A DNA stretch of 64,000 nucleotides from Neodontobutis hainanensis (taxonomy: Eukaryota > Chordata > Actinopteri > Gobiiformes > Odontobutidae), in NCBI GenBank assembly GCA_024349245.1, contig JALDNG010000005.1, positions 18,471,001-18,535,000 of the forward strand. Reading direction: 5' to 3'. Each line of letters begins with the position of its first letter. Position 1 is the stretch's first letter. Below are positions 1 through 55,900 of the stretch, piece by piece. The position numbers and the translations under genes were made by a program. The notes beneath the pieces are model-generated. The model was not told the origin of the DNA and did not search any database. It saw only the letters and a program-made list of their open reading frames with translations.

Positions 1-366
1 CTGTTCATGTTACAAGGAGCTCCTGACAGACTGTGAGCACCAGTCTGCTGAGAAAAATCACCTCGCCCATGACTTCAGCCCCCACCCTACTCAAAAAAGG
101 TCGGAAACCTGGACATGATTCAAAAAGGTGGAAGGAAAAAAATGGAGGGTTGGAGAGATGGATAAATGTAAGACAAACACAGGAGAATTCAGAGCCATTT
201 ATAATGACTCGTCACAGAGAAAACATGGGGATGGTTTATGACTCATATTGACTGAATTGTAACTATTTCACACTGAACACATGCTCAGAGTGTGATAGAC
301 TGATGATCTCTGACTTGTGGTGACAAATTTGATTTAACAGCTAGGTTATTATGAGTGTTAACACAC
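1..366. other. itpr1 intron, no feature recognised
   Basis: This is sequence after the second S2 micro-exon. I searched the minus strand for the next expected ITPR1 exon (a region rich in Arg-Gln-Ile-Leu-Val-Asn-Arg-Tyr) and did not find it. No repeat family was recognised either. Confidence 0.5.
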
Positions 367-42896
<42,530 letters not shown>

Positions 42897-43879
42897 CTGG
42901 AAATGTGTGATAATTCCATCAATGAGAGGCAAAATTAAAAAAAAACATCTTTCATTGGGTGCAAAAAAAAAAAATAAATAAATAATACTACTTTTCTGTA
43001 CATAATATTTAACAGTATTATTTCACAGTCATTTCAATTTTAAGTGGGGATGGGGAAGTATAAACAGAAACAAAACCCAGGAGCAAAAAATCCTGTACAT
43101 TGAAGTCACCTGCAAGAAATCTTATAACCCTACTATATTTCAAGTTAGAAAAACACCAAAATACAGGTGTGAATTATTAAGTAACTTCAATAAACCAAGA
43201 CAAACTATCCCAATATTTTTACTGTATACACCAACCCAAAGAGCAACTTGAGTAGGCTATATACAAAACGTATTTAGCCAAAAAGATGTTAAGTGTGGAT
43301 TATACATTTTATCTGTCCAAATAAAGTATATTTTTCTGTAAATATTCTGTTTTTACCTTGTTCTCATATTATGTACTAATGACCAAATGCCGCTAAACCA
43401 AAAACTCAAATGTGTGGGACACTGATAGTATACATGTCTAAAATATCAGTTTTGCATTTTTATTTAGGTAAGAACAGCATTAATGGGGTCCTCATAGCAG
43501 ATACATTACCATGGGCTAAAGGAAAAGACTGTAAAATCCCGACTTAACTCTTGAAAAGTTTATTAGGCTGTGCTGTCTTGCAACTTACATTTTTAAAATG
43601 TGCCCTTTGCCATAATAACATTTTTAACTACTAGCTAACCATTTTCAGTGTCGTAACATTTCTACGGGTGTAACGTTAAACTGAGAGTTCTACTGGCTTC
43701 ATGAAATAAGCAAATTAGAGTAAATCTATACGCTTCGCTTTGAAGGTAAAAAGTCTGAAACAAACAACCAAAAAAGTTTAGATTTGATTCATAATACCCT
43801 AATTCCTCCCTCGGTATGATTTAGTCGCTCTAGCGGACATTACATTTTTTACAACCTAAATAGCACACAAACTGCTAGC

Positions 43880-44290
43880 TTAATTAAAGGTCGCTACATT
43901 TTTATTGCACGCGCCGCAGTAAAACGGCAACAAATAAGCGCGTGGGCCACTTCCTTAAAAGGGATGCCATGTCAAAAAAGAACAATGCCCGGGCTAGAAA
44001 ACTAGACTCTTTTTACCTGGCACAAAAAGAGAAGGTAGCAAAGACAAGAAGAGAAGGTAACGCGTACAAGTGGGTCAGCAAAGGATCATTTCCAGAGCGC
44101 TATCCTCGGGTTAAGTCCATGGCAGTGAAACTCCAGGTACGAGCGGCTGAGCGAGCGGCGTTATCTCTGACAGCTGAACGTGCCCTCGGCAACAATCCGC
44201 TTCTTACCTCCTCCACATGTCACGGAGGAACGCCCCTTTCGTTACTATTTATACTACCGCAACAATCTCTGGGAAATGTAGTGCCAACAC
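43880..44290. promoter_or_regulatory. Probable itpr1 promoter / 5' non-coding exon region
   Basis: A GC-richer island compared with its flanks. On the minus strand there is a strong splice donor, GAG|GTAAGA, with exon end at 44208, fitting the missing non-coding first exon. A TATAAATAG (44245-44253) and ACTACATTTCCCAG (about 44269-44283), similar to the ZNF143-type promoter motif, lie just upstream. The transcription start itself cannot be fixed: if TATAAATAG set the start, the exon would be very short. Confidence 0.5.
43969..44136 (+). other. Possible plus-strand first exon or ORF, unknown
   Basis: ATG at 43969 opens 56 codons, very rich in Lys and Arg (MSKKNNARARKLDSFYLAQK at the start). 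They end at a consensus-like donor, CAG|GTACGA. The frame stays open to 44379. The LDSF start resembles N-termini of some transposase-derived proteins, but no domain is visible. It might be a divergent transcript from the itpr1 promoter or chance. Confidence 0.25.
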
Positions 44291-46974
44291 AAAAAAATCA
44301 GCGCTCAGTCAGTCATACTTCGATACAATTTTTTATTTTTTTCATTCCTATTGGTATCCGAAATATAGGCTATTTATAGTGATATTATATATTATCCTTG
44401 AATGGATAGCCTACTCGTCAGTTATATTATATTATTCACACTTTGATCATTACCCTCTTAAATATGCAAAAAAAAAAAAAAAAAAGATAAATAAAATAAA
44501 TATTAAATTATTAAAAGTATACCATAGGCAGTTTAAAGAAATTTTCAGACTCTCATTTCAGTCCTTATGCTCTACGGAACATGTCGACAATGATCAACCA
44601 AAGGTTGTGTCAAACAATGTTTTATAGCATGTGTAGGCCTATGTCACAAACAGAAGCATGATGTCTGCTTTAGAAAAAGGTTTGTGCTGTGGATGTCATA
44701 GTGTGAAAGAACACAAAACAAAGGCAGCGCTTATGTGTGCAGTCTGCTGTCAGAAACACAGAAGTCACTGTTTGGGGGTTTAAAATACTACTAGAAAAAT
44801 ACTAAACTGACAACTAAAACAATGTAAAAATAAATCCATGTCCTAATTTGTCACATGGTATTTATACAGCAAGGTTCGATTTTTTTTTTCCAAGTGAAAC
44901 CCCCATCTGGTCTATGTGTTTGTTCGTGGACAATAGCATGACCCAGTAGAGCTTCTGTAGGCTTCTATCTGAATCTGTGAATGGTATTAGAGAATGTACC
45001 AACATCCTCATTGCAATTTAGAGAGAAATGAGACTAAGGGCAGAAGACAAAAAGGGCGGCTTTCATCTGCAAATTGGCACTTTTTCCATAAAATAATTGA
45101 ATTTATTAGATGTTAATTAAGTTTCCCAGCTACAGGATCTTGATGGATCAAAGGACTAAGTGGGGTTCACAAGTGTTCATTACAACAGAAGTGCTTCTCC
45201 TCTATGTTTTACTTTCCGCTTGTGCTTTACCAAGATCTCATGACAGCAATGTTGTACAAAAAATGTTGTGCGTTTTAAAGCACACTGACACATGTTCCAT
45301 TTCCTTCTAATATACACAGGCTAATTTTTTTGTCATTTCAAAATATTACGAGGGACTAAACAGATTTCCCATAGAACCACTTCCACTAAGTAATTATTCC
45401 CTCTTTTACTGGTTATGCAATCTACCAGTACCAATACAACAATGCAAAGTGCATCCGAAACCACTTCTAAAACACCCAAAAGTGGATTTCACTTTGCTGA
45501 ATCACAGCATATTCTGCATCAGGTCACGTTCTAACTCCATAAACCCACACCAGGGAGACTGACCTTCATTTCATTTAAATGCTCCAGAGTTAAATTTGAC
45601 ATTAAACAAAGTTGAGTACGGGGATAGTCAGTTGTCATGGATACACAAAGAACTAGCTTCCGTTTTGTCTCTGAACATAAGATGGCTTTATGTGTAAAAT
45701 CAGCTGCTGTACTGAAGAATAGCAGCAGCTCTGGGTTTAGTTGCTAGGGGATCCCTTTGTTTTTAAAATTAGATAATAAAAAATGTTTATGATGATATCT
45801 AAATAATTTTGAATGTTCGTTTACTTGAAACAGGGAGGATAGTCAAACTTTATTACAGCACCCCACTCAGAAGTTAATTGGCTAAAATTTGACTGCCTAC
45901 CTCGCAACTTTTGGAGAGGTTTATATGAAAAATCTAAGAAAAAACATTGAATGAATATGTTCTAGAGGCTTTCCAAGTGTAGGTGTTTTGTGACATTGCA
46001 CCCAGTCTCCTTTACATGTATCCAGAAAACAATGCTTTTATCTATGCAATGTTTGCTTTTATCTATGCAATGTTTTATTTTAGGACACTGTCTAAACCAT
46101 GCATTTCACAAACCAATATGTCAAAAGAACAAAATAAATCATGGCCTAACTTCCTGGTCTGGTTTGGTAATGTTTGGCCTCTTTTTTTTTTCTTTTGTAA
46201 TAAGTGTAATTTGTTTTGGTAGCATAGTTTCTTCTTTACTTTATTAAATGTCTTGTCAAGTAGTAAATGTAAAGTTTTTGTCTTACATCTTTGATTGGAT
46301 GTGGCAATTGATAAATATGGATTGCTTTCTTCTGCTCTAAAATGATTCCTATTGCGTGTCTGTAGAGGTTCTCAGTCATCCAGGACATATTCAAGAAAAG
46401 GTTTAAAAAAACATCCAGATGCCTTCTTTGAAAATATAGTTAGACACCTGATAATGACTGTGCCATTGGACGATGGGCAGAACAATGTATTTGACTAATT
46501 CCGATATCCACATGCCCTAGGTGCCCAGCAGACAGAAGGATGACAAAAAGCAGTGGCCATGTGTAGGCATGCACAGATTGTGAGGCTCATCACTGTGCAT
46601 GTGTTACAGTGTGTATTCTCATAGGCTTTACCATTGCAGGGTTGTGTGGGCACCATTCTCAGTTGTTCTCTTGTCTGAGGCTTCTATTGTCCGCTGTGTG
46701 GGCCAGGCCTGCAAATAATCCACAGACTGAAATGCATTGCTATTGCGGACAATGGCTGCTTTAGGATTTCTTAGAAGTAACAGTCCGGTTACTTAATACT
46801 GTGCCATATAACAAAAATACAGCTTAAGGTAATGTTGCTGTGAGATGTTAAATGGTGTGCTGATTTCAATCAATAGCATTTTTGAGAAAACTGAAACGTA
46901 GATAAATATTCTAGGGTTTTTTTTTTTTAGTAACTGGCTGGACCAAAGTGATTTATATGATGCTTCTATTTACT

Positions 46975-47115
46975 CCATTCACACATTCACACCTGGGGCA
47001 GACAGAGAGGGGGAGCTGCCATGCAAGGCTTCTCTGACCAAACTCACCTCCACAGTCTCACATCAGAGCCGTCTCTGGAGGCAAGGTGGGTTAAGGAGAC
47101 AAGGTCAGGGAGAGC
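46975..47115 (-). mobile_element. Decayed antisense SINE
   Basis: CATTCACACATTCACACCTG, GGCAGACAGAGAGGGGGAGC and GGAGGCAAGGTGGGTTAAGG are reverse complements of blocks in the SINE at 2016-2338. Confidence 0.6.
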
Positions 47116-47406
47116 GGGAATCGATTTTTGTCAAAATAGAAAAGTTTCAAAACACTGTTGTAAATACTAGGCAACATTAATCTGTTCAGAAAGGGCTTTT
47201 CCCATTTTAACAAAAATGGCTTCCTTCACTTTTCTCTTCTCTCAAACCATCTGGCCTCTCTGGACAAAATTCGGCCATCGCTGTCCTCAAAGAAATGCTC
47301 TCTCTGAACAGAGGAGGTGGCCTCAGATTCATGTTGCCTAGTACTTACAACACTGTTCTGAAACCTAAATAAATCAAAACACCACCTCATTTGGAGTCAC
47401 ACGACC

Positions 47407-47562
47407 CTTTCATAGCTAACGACTATGAGACCAGAACAGATTTAGTTTCAGGTCAAAGCCCTCCCTTTAGAGATAAAGCTCAGCTCTCTTACCAGTTGAA
47501 CTCAGAATTGACAGTCTCTTGCAAACTAAGTCCAGATCCTTTTGATTTAACCTTTCCTTCTT
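47407..47562 (+). repeat. Interspersed repeat, copy 2 of 2
   Basis: Shares ordered blocks with 26369-26545, with small deletions. The family is not recognised. Confidence 0.7.
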
Positions 47563-49778
47563 TTTTGATTTAAATGTCAAACACAGCTTTAGCTAATGTA
47601 ACATTTGAGATGCTAAATGGTGTGCTAACAGTATTCAACAGCATTTCTTTTTTTTTCTCTTTCTTTTTGTCAAATCCATTATATTAATTTCTAAACTTAA
47701 AAAAAAGAAAACAACAACAACAACATATGAACAGAAAAACATGCAAACAAACAAATACAGCACAACAGTTCAAGTGACCAACAAAAAACAAAGAAACCAT
47801 TTTTAATGTGTATCACAATCTAGGAAGCACGCTTCATTCCAACCATAGACACTCTCCTTTTTTATAGATTGTCTATGCATAACTATAACTTTATTATGTT
47901 AAGAACTTCAGTTGTGCAGCAGCATCAGTGTGGAAATAAAAACTATTCACATACAACAGGGCAGCCACATCATAGAACATCATAAAATCCATTCAAACCC
48001 ATAATTATGCAATAAATACAATTAAAAGATTCGAAGATTAATGGATTAGTGTATGGGTGTGTCACTGATCATGAGTCTGATTGATGTGGGGACAAAGCTG
48101 GATCGTGCTCTTTTGGTTTGGAGTGAGAGTGACCTTTATCTGCGACCGGACGGTACTGGTGTGTTCTTACTGTGGAGAGTGTGAGTGCTATCTGTCAACC
48201 TTTGGATCTAACCCTTTCATTGTAGATGTTGAGTAATTCTTGTTCCTGCCCAATTATTTTACTTCTGAGTCTGGTGATTTAATTGAGTGGATTACGATGA
48301 ATAGTACTGAGTGACTCTTCAGACCCAAACCAGGCTGGGATGTTGAATTATGACTGAATGAAACAAGAACAGACTGATGGTACTGGAGTTTGCGGAGTAC
48401 AGTTTTCTACAGTACAATTGTTGCTGACACTTAGAAAATACTTTTTAACTGTTGAGTTTGTGGTCTTGTTTTGCCACAGAACTTGTGTGATTGTACTTTG
48501 TTCAGGTCACATCAAAAACAAAAGAAGGTTTGGCCAAACGGGGCAATCCAAATGCCAAAACAAAGCTCAACCCTATCAGTTTTGTTGACATGAAATATCA
48601 CCAAACGCTACAATTCCTGTGCTGCCTACTATGCAATGCCCGGGACACCCAACATTCAATGATCCTGAGGAAACAGACAGAGAGACCCCCTACAAAAAAT
48701 AAGTTGTAGTCTATTACACTTTTCAACATATGAACCAACCGAGCTGTGCTGACATAAAAACAACTGCTGAACAAACAGAAAAAAAAACTATATACTGTAA
48801 AACATGAACACAAAGAGCTACCGACTAGACAGTATAAAAAACAAAGCAGCAAAAATAATTCTCCTCTCCGGGGAAAAAAAAAGGTATAACACTTCCACCT
48901 CCCACTCCTGCTCTCAACCCGCAAAGTACAGCATGACCCACATTAGAGCCGCTGTCACTTATGAAAATAAAAAAATGAACACAAAGTGAGCATCAATAGC
49001 ATTTCAAACCAATCAAGTACACTATGTTGCCAACAATTTAGTAATCCTATAAATTAAAACCTGTCTTTAAGCAACTAAATAAATACAAACAGACTAAAAA
49101 GAATGACGTTATAATGTGGACAACATTTTCACTGCAAACATCATATGTTGGAAAGTCCAAAAAACAAGAGAAAATACCTTCAGAACCCCATCCAGCCTAC
49201 ATCTTTCTCTCATTCAGCCGCTACATTATACACACTATTAATATGCCACAGCCCAGGTGTTCTTGATTCGTCAACACAACATGCCTTCCACACAATCTGG
49301 ATGATGAATGTGACAACAAGCTGTGTCATTGTAAACGAGTGGCCTCACAATGGATAAGACTGTGGCAAGAAATGAGTGCAAAAGAAGAAATAGATAAAAA
49401 CATAGTCAAATGGGGACCTATCTGTTGATGATCTGATATGGTTCAGTGAATCTTCATAGAAAATACTGGAGGAAACAACTGTAGAGAGTAGCTTTAAAGC
49501 AACCTTAAGCTCCATGTAAAAGGCTTCTGTGAAACGCTCTTAACTTAGCTAAATCCTAGGACTTCAACCAGGATAATAAAGTTTTGAGAGTGATACATTT
49601 AAATATTAATGTGACAGTTCACTCAGTTATTAGTTACAATTTAAATCTGAATGCTAAGAAATGAACAAATATAGCATTAGATAACATAGGCAGTGAGCGG
49701 CTAAAGGACAAGGTTACTATGTATAGGTGACAACTTAAAATAGCTAACCCCATATTATAAATTATATATAATATTCAC

Positions 49779-50185
49779 TTCAAGGTCCTCCTCATCACCT
49801 ACAAAGCCCTCAATAACCTTGCCCCCCCATACCTCTCAGATCTCCTTCTACGACATTGCCCCTCCCGCCGTCTCCGATCCTCTGACTCAAATCTCCTCAC
49901 CCCCATCACCAAATCCAAGCATCGTACCATGGGGGACAGAGCCTTTGCCATAGCTGCCCCTTCCCTCTGGAACTCCCTCCCTCCACAAATCCGAACCTCA
50001 GACTCATTCGAAACATTTAAGAGACAGTTAAAAACACACCTTTTCAAGAAATGTTATAACCTGTCATAAACTCTTTGCAATATGTTGTTTTGTTTATTGT
50101 TCTGTTGTATGTACTTTATGTATGTAAAGCGTCTTTGCGTCCCCTGAAAAGCGCTATATAAATTTGATGTATTATTATTATTATT
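49779..50185 (+). pseudogene. 3' end of an L2-like non-LTR retrotransposon
   Basis: The plus frame reads KVLLITYKALNNLAPPYLSD, then AFAIAAPSLWNSLPPQIRTS, then FKRQLKTHLFKKCYNLS, the conserved C-terminus of L2-type ORF2 proteins. A short 3' UTR follows (AAAGCGTCTTTGCGTCCCCT, AAAAGCGCTATATAAAT), then (ATT)n. It is a typical 5'-truncated insertion. Confidence 0.85.
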
Positions 50186-51682
50186 ATTATTATAAACAAT
50201 TTTTAGTCAAAAGTAAATGTGCAATACCCAAATTAACTGAACAGCTACTTTTATGCCACGTTAATTATGCATACAATGTCCATCCTCCTTAGAAGAGACA
50301 TATGCCATTAGCATTGATCAATTAACCATTAATAGCTAAGTTAGTTAGTTAAATTAGGTTTAGGTTGTAACTTTTCTTTTCAATTTAAAGTAAATTTTAA
50401 TGCAAAAAAATTCTCTAATATAGCTTCAGCTAATGTAGTTGGTAACTATTAACTGCTGTGCTAAAGGAAATTAATGGGATTTCTAACCAGTCATGGTCAC
50501 TGACTTAAAGATTAAACATATTATGAAACTGAAATGCTATTACAGTTAGCATTAACCCCTTCCAGTCAAATTATTTAGCTAAAGCTATATTTATCCGCTT
50601 ACAGGTGTAATTTAGAAAGAAAGCTAACATTTAACCTGACGTGTTCTTTGTTAAACGCTAAAGTTCTATTTCTAAATAATATTTTTATCAGTCTCACATG
50701 CACATAATGGTGTGAAGTGAACAAGTCAATTTACACTGTGACAATAAAACTAGCATGCTCGATTGTGATGCACACAGGCCGTACATAAAATCTGATTAAG
50801 CCACAGTCACAGGTGGAGACCATTTACAGAGCTTTAGGCCCTGGCCACACGGATATGGATATTTTTATAAATGCAAAACGGATACACCTGCCAAAATGAA
50901 GAATTTTCAGAACTCTGGATGCAGTAGAGACGTATAGACCATTAATTACATATGGCGTACAGGCTTGTAACATAAACGTGCTGCTTGACTTGGCAACATA
51001 TGTGATACAGGATTCTGGTTTAAGACACCTTAGACACATCTCACTAAAAATAAAGAACAATTACTCTGCTTTAATGGCCTGCATATTCCCAGAGGGAGAA
51101 GACTGATTAGACCAGCTGCACATATTCTAATTAGGCCTTGTGATTGTGTGTAATAACTGGCTATCATTTGAGTCAATAGGACTATAATGGTTGTAGTAGT
51201 GATATATATGTTTATATCTATAGAAAGTTACTTTACATGTCGGGGTCATGATGAGAGGAAATTGATTTGATGAAATAAGCATCTGCACTCAGCTAATCCA
51301 AGCGTGTCAAATGAGTGGAGGATCACTACAGCACATCACCATGGTTACAGAATAATCAATATGGCAGACTATGTACACATGCCAGGGGGAAATGATGGGC
51401 CAGGTGTGTGTTTTATGAAAACAGATGCAGGTAGAGCCTCACTCTTGTCAGTCACTCGCCAACACTGATGAGCTAATCCAATAGAGAGACAACATATCCA
51501 AAGAGGCGCTGGTCTGAACGTCCAGAACATGTTGTATAAGCTGCTTTAACTGGCTGTAATCTAATAGGATCAGTTGGGTGTGTGTGGGGGGGCTCATGGC
51601 CTCACTTTCACCCGTTTTATTACCTAAATCACTCTCCATACCCATTGTCAGGAATAGTGAAGGGAGGAAATTTACAGAAAGG

Positions 51683-51686
<4 letters not shown>
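50186..51686. other. Intergenic, nothing recognised
   Basis: AT-rich sequence with no repeat family or coding stretch that I can support. Confidence 0.4.
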
Positions 51687-51741
<55 letters not shown>

Positions 51742-51836
51742 TATATATACACATATATATATATATATATATATACATATATATATACACATATATATAT
51801 ACATATATATATACACATATACATACACACACACAC
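51687..51836. repeat. Compound (TA)n/(CA)n microsatellite, left of a Tc1-like element
   Basis: About 47 bases of pure TA, then TA runs broken by ACAC, ending in (AC)n directly against the transposon end. Confidence 0.95.
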
Positions 51837-52848
51837 ACTCAACTAAAGGATTATTAGGAACACCTGTTTCTCAATTTCTCATTAATGCAAGAATCATATG
51901 GCAGTTGCTTCAGTGCATTTAGGGATGTGCTCCTGGTCAAGACAATCTCCTGAACTCCAAACTGAATGTCAGAATGGGAAAGAAAGGTGACTTAAGCTAT
52001 TTTGAGCATGGCATGAGTGAAGCTGATAAAAGAGCAACTTTGACTGAATAACCACTCGTTACACCCGATGAATGCAGCAAAGCATTTGTGAAGCCACAAC
52101 ACGCACAACCTTGAGGCGGATGGGCTACAACAGAGGAAGAGCCCACCAGGTACCACTAATCTCCACTACAAATAGGAAAAAGAGGCTACATTTTGCACAA
52201 GCTCACCAAAAGTGGACAGTTGAAGACTGGAAAAATGTTGCCTGGACTGATGAGTCTCGACTTCTGTTGAAACATTCAGATGGCGGAGTCAGAATTTGGC
52301 GTAAACAGAATGAGACATGGATCCATCATGCCTTGTTACCACTGTGCAGGCTGGTGGTGGTGGTGTAATGGTGTGAGGGATGTTTTCTTGGCACACTTTA
52401 GGCCCCTTAGTGCCAATTGGGCACTGATTAAATGCCACGGCCTACCTGAGCATTGTTTCTGACCATGTCCATCCCTTTATGATCACCATGTACCCATCCT
52501 CTGATGGCTACTTCCAGCAGGATAATGCACCATGTCACAAAGCTCGAATCATATCAAATTGGTTTCTTGAACATGACAATAAGTTCACTGAACTAAAATG
52601 ACCCCCACAGTCACCAGATCTCAATCCAATAGAGCATCTTTGGAATGTGGTGGAACGGGAGCTTCGTGCCCTGGATGTGCATCCCACAAATCTCCATCAA
52701 CTGCAAGATGCTATTCTATCAATATGGGCCAACATTTCTAAAGAATGCTTTCAGCACCTTGTTGAATCAATGCCACGTAGAATTAAGGCAGTTCTGAAGG
52801 GGGTCAAACACTGTATTAGTATGATGTTCCTAATAATCCTTAAGGTGA

Positions 52849-52852
<4 letters not shown>
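51837..52852 (+). pseudogene. Tc1-like transposon with internal deletion, both ends present
   Basis: The left end CTCAACTAAAGGATTATTAG and the right end, read in reverse complement, CACTCACCTTAAGGATTATT, are inverted repeats. The plus-strand transposase reads ATTRTTLRRMGYNRGRAHQV, then WTVEDWKNVAWTDESRLLL (first catalytic Asp), then YFQQDNAPCHKARI (second Asp). An SPDLNPIEHLWNVVEREL block with the final acidic residue follows in another frame. The N-terminal DNA-binding region is deleted near 52015, and frameshifts are present, so it is inactive. Confidence 0.9.

Positions 52853-52928
<76 letters not shown>
52853..52928. repeat. (TA)n microsatellite, right of the Tc1-like element
   Basis: About 38 TA units begin at the transposon's right end. 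Confidence 0.95.
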
Positions 52929-52932
<4 letters not shown>

Positions 52933-55900
52933 GTATGAAAACAATATTATGCATACATACAGTATAATTTTATATAATTTATTCAAACATATATGCAATC
53001 TGAAAAGCCTTGTCATTTTGTAATAATAGTCTTAGGAGCACAGAAATAATTGGTCTTCGCCTGCGACAAACCAATTATTAAAAGGTATTTATTGCGCTTT
53101 AGGAGATGTGAAAGCCCTCAAAGAAAGACTAATTTATTTACAATTGGCTGGGCAGAGGGTATGGTGTTATGTTGGGCCTGTGTTGAATTAAGAACATCCG
53201 AAACAAAGTCTGTGGCAGGTAACATTTGTAGTATTTGCTGAATGAGAGCATTCAGTTACTTAATTGTAGCTTGTGGCAGGAGTTTGTTCTTTAGCCTTTA
53301 TTTATATTAAATTGTTCAGTGTCACTCTTTCCCGAAAAGTCATTGTGATTGTGAATGGACACTAACCAGTCCAGCTGCTGTTCACCAGGCAAATACTGAC
53401 TCACTCTACTCCATCAAAGGGCCATTATACTGTCTATAGCAGCACTCTATAATAAAAAATAAGATGATAATGATATCAATAAGCACCCGTTTCAGCCAAA
53501 CGTGTTGGTCAAACAAACCTAAAAGGCCTCACATGCGTAGCTGGCAAATGGGCACAGGACACAAAAGTTATGCAGCAAAAAGGGAATAACGTTTATTTTA
53601 TGTGAGATGCAGGGCTAAACAATGCATGGGATCGCTGCCAAGTAAACTGGCCTCATTGCATTTACATTTACATTTAGTCATTTAGCAGACGCTTATATCT
53701 AAAGAGACTTAAATTAAGCTTCTATTCACCAGTGTTACAGCTTGAACACCACTGGAGGCAAGGTGGGTTAAGTTTCTTGGCCAAGGACACAATGACAGTA
53801 TGACAGTACTGTGGGGAGAGCGAGAATCGGAATGGATATAGGACGACCGCTCTGCCACTGAGCCATCGCGCTACTGTGTGGAGAAAGCTTAAGTTTGTAG
53901 GTGGTACAGAAAACTGTAATTAAATGTAGTTTAGTTGTAGAATAAATTGTAACCACAATGATGTGAGAACTCTTTTGGGATAGCGGATTTGGTCTTAGGC
54001 CTACTGCCAATAGCGCCACACCCTTACAATTGCAAATGCATATTTTAAAGAATGTAGAAATTAGACTTGTGAAAACTCTTTTGCAGCTGCTCTTTGACTG
54101 TCTTTTTCAGGTTATGGAATCCAAGCCAAGGACATCTGCTTGCTCATTAGAGAGCTGCTCCAGTTTACCACAAATGAACTGCCAATAGTCGTTTCTCCAC
54201 TGGTCACTCACACTCAAATCTGTCTCCTTTATTGACACGCCGGCTATGACTTTCACCGAGCTAGATTTGGCCTAATGGCCCACCCAAAGTAGGACACACA
54301 AACCATATCGAAAACAGACATCCAGAAGTATTCCTTGAATGAATTCCAATTGAATAACACTTCTCGCTCTCTAATTGGAGGCATTATGCGGAGTGGATCA
54401 CCTTTACTTGTGTGTTGTTTTGCTGTCGCCCGATGAGGAGGGGCTCAGATGAGAAGTTCACCACATGTGATTAAGCAGCGGTTGCTAGGTGACCATTCTG
54501 GAAAGGCGCCATTCATGTTCAGGCCCCCGCTCTATACCTCTGAACCAACCACAGCCAGCCAGCCAGCCGCCTCCTGTACACACACCCAGTCGCCATGGAG
54601 ATCTCAGGGACGTCTGACAAACAAAAAATGGATTCATACAGACAAGATATAAATGACCGGAAAATACAATCAGAACAGCGTTAGTTTTCCTTGGACTTAC
54701 AATACATCACTTTTAGTGTTTTCATAATGGTATTGTCTCAACTGTTACACAAATAAAATTCCTTGAATAAAGGTTAACATACTGGGGTGCAAAAGGTAAA
54801 GTATCAGCTGGCTGCATTTTTAAAACAAGTGAAAATCATTCCTATCTTGCTTTTTACCCTCTGCACAATAGATACCTTGTCCTAGTTTTTCCAAGGTCAA
54901 AGCCATAGGAAGCATCCAATGGAAATCTTCAGTATTTCTGCATTATTCTACATTCTGTACTGAATAATACAAAGTTTCCATTTTGGTGCATTTTAAAAAA
55001 TTGAGTAGGACAAACAAATTTGGGTCAAAACCAGACTTCTATCAAAATTGACTATGCACTTTCACTTACACAATGACTTGTTTGTTTCTACAACTGCCCA
55101 TGGATGACAAACTGAGCACTGCTGGCTGGAAGAAGAGAAGCACACTTTTTTTTTATGAGAACACACTCTCGCTGAGGGATTGAACTTTTCAGTATCACAT
55201 AAAGTTTATGCCCTTTACACCTTACATCCCTCCTTTTTAGCGTATGTAGCTTATGTAGCGTATGTCTTTGTATGTGCAATGGACTTGGCCAAATAAAACA
55301 GATTTTGCTAGTTTTTTTTCTACTCTAGTATGGGTCAGACCTCCCGACAGATACCTTTCCATGGCCCATTTTGATACTGAAAAGATTCTCACAGAGGAGA
55401 AAATATAGGGCGGCACAACATACTGCGTTGTTTTTTTACCCTGACACCCAAAATAATTATTGTGACAGCTGTCTCCGATCAGAGGGGGCTTCCATGTCTC
55501 CCGTGGCTGAGGCATTGGTGTCATGTTGGATGAAATGCGGTCTCCTTCCTCATTAACCCAGATGTGGATATTAATAAGATGAAAGCAGGTCTAGACTGGA
55601 AACGAGGCAGATTGAGAAGAAACAGTTTCAGAATGGTCACACTAAAGTGGGACACCTCAGTCCCTCCTTTGACAGGGGAATAGAGTCTGCTTCTATTTAA
55701 AAACACCCCTTGGCCCTTTTTAATTGGTCCCACCTCTCTTGTGGTTATGGTTTGCGATGAGAAACTCAAACTATCCAGGCGACACATGAATACAACAAGG
55801 AAATGTCAAGTTGATAGAGACATATGACACTTATTACTGTGAGCACCAGCAATGAGATTTGTTTTCCTTTAGCAACACGGAAAAACAGAGAACCTGTCAC

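Larger units (their letters stand above)
44300..49778. other. Intergenic between itpr1 and setmar, no gene seen
   Basis: AT-rich DNA with short open frames only. Recognisable items are an A-tract at 44466-44484, a tandem 21-22-bp duplication at 46032-46078 (TGCTTTTATCTATGCAATGT twice), a decayed antisense SINE at about 46975-47115, and the repeat copy at 47407-47562. Confidence 0.5.

Noticed and set aside
51448..51922. Tyr/Ile/His repeat ORFs
   Set aside because: They are translations of the TA/CA microsatellite.
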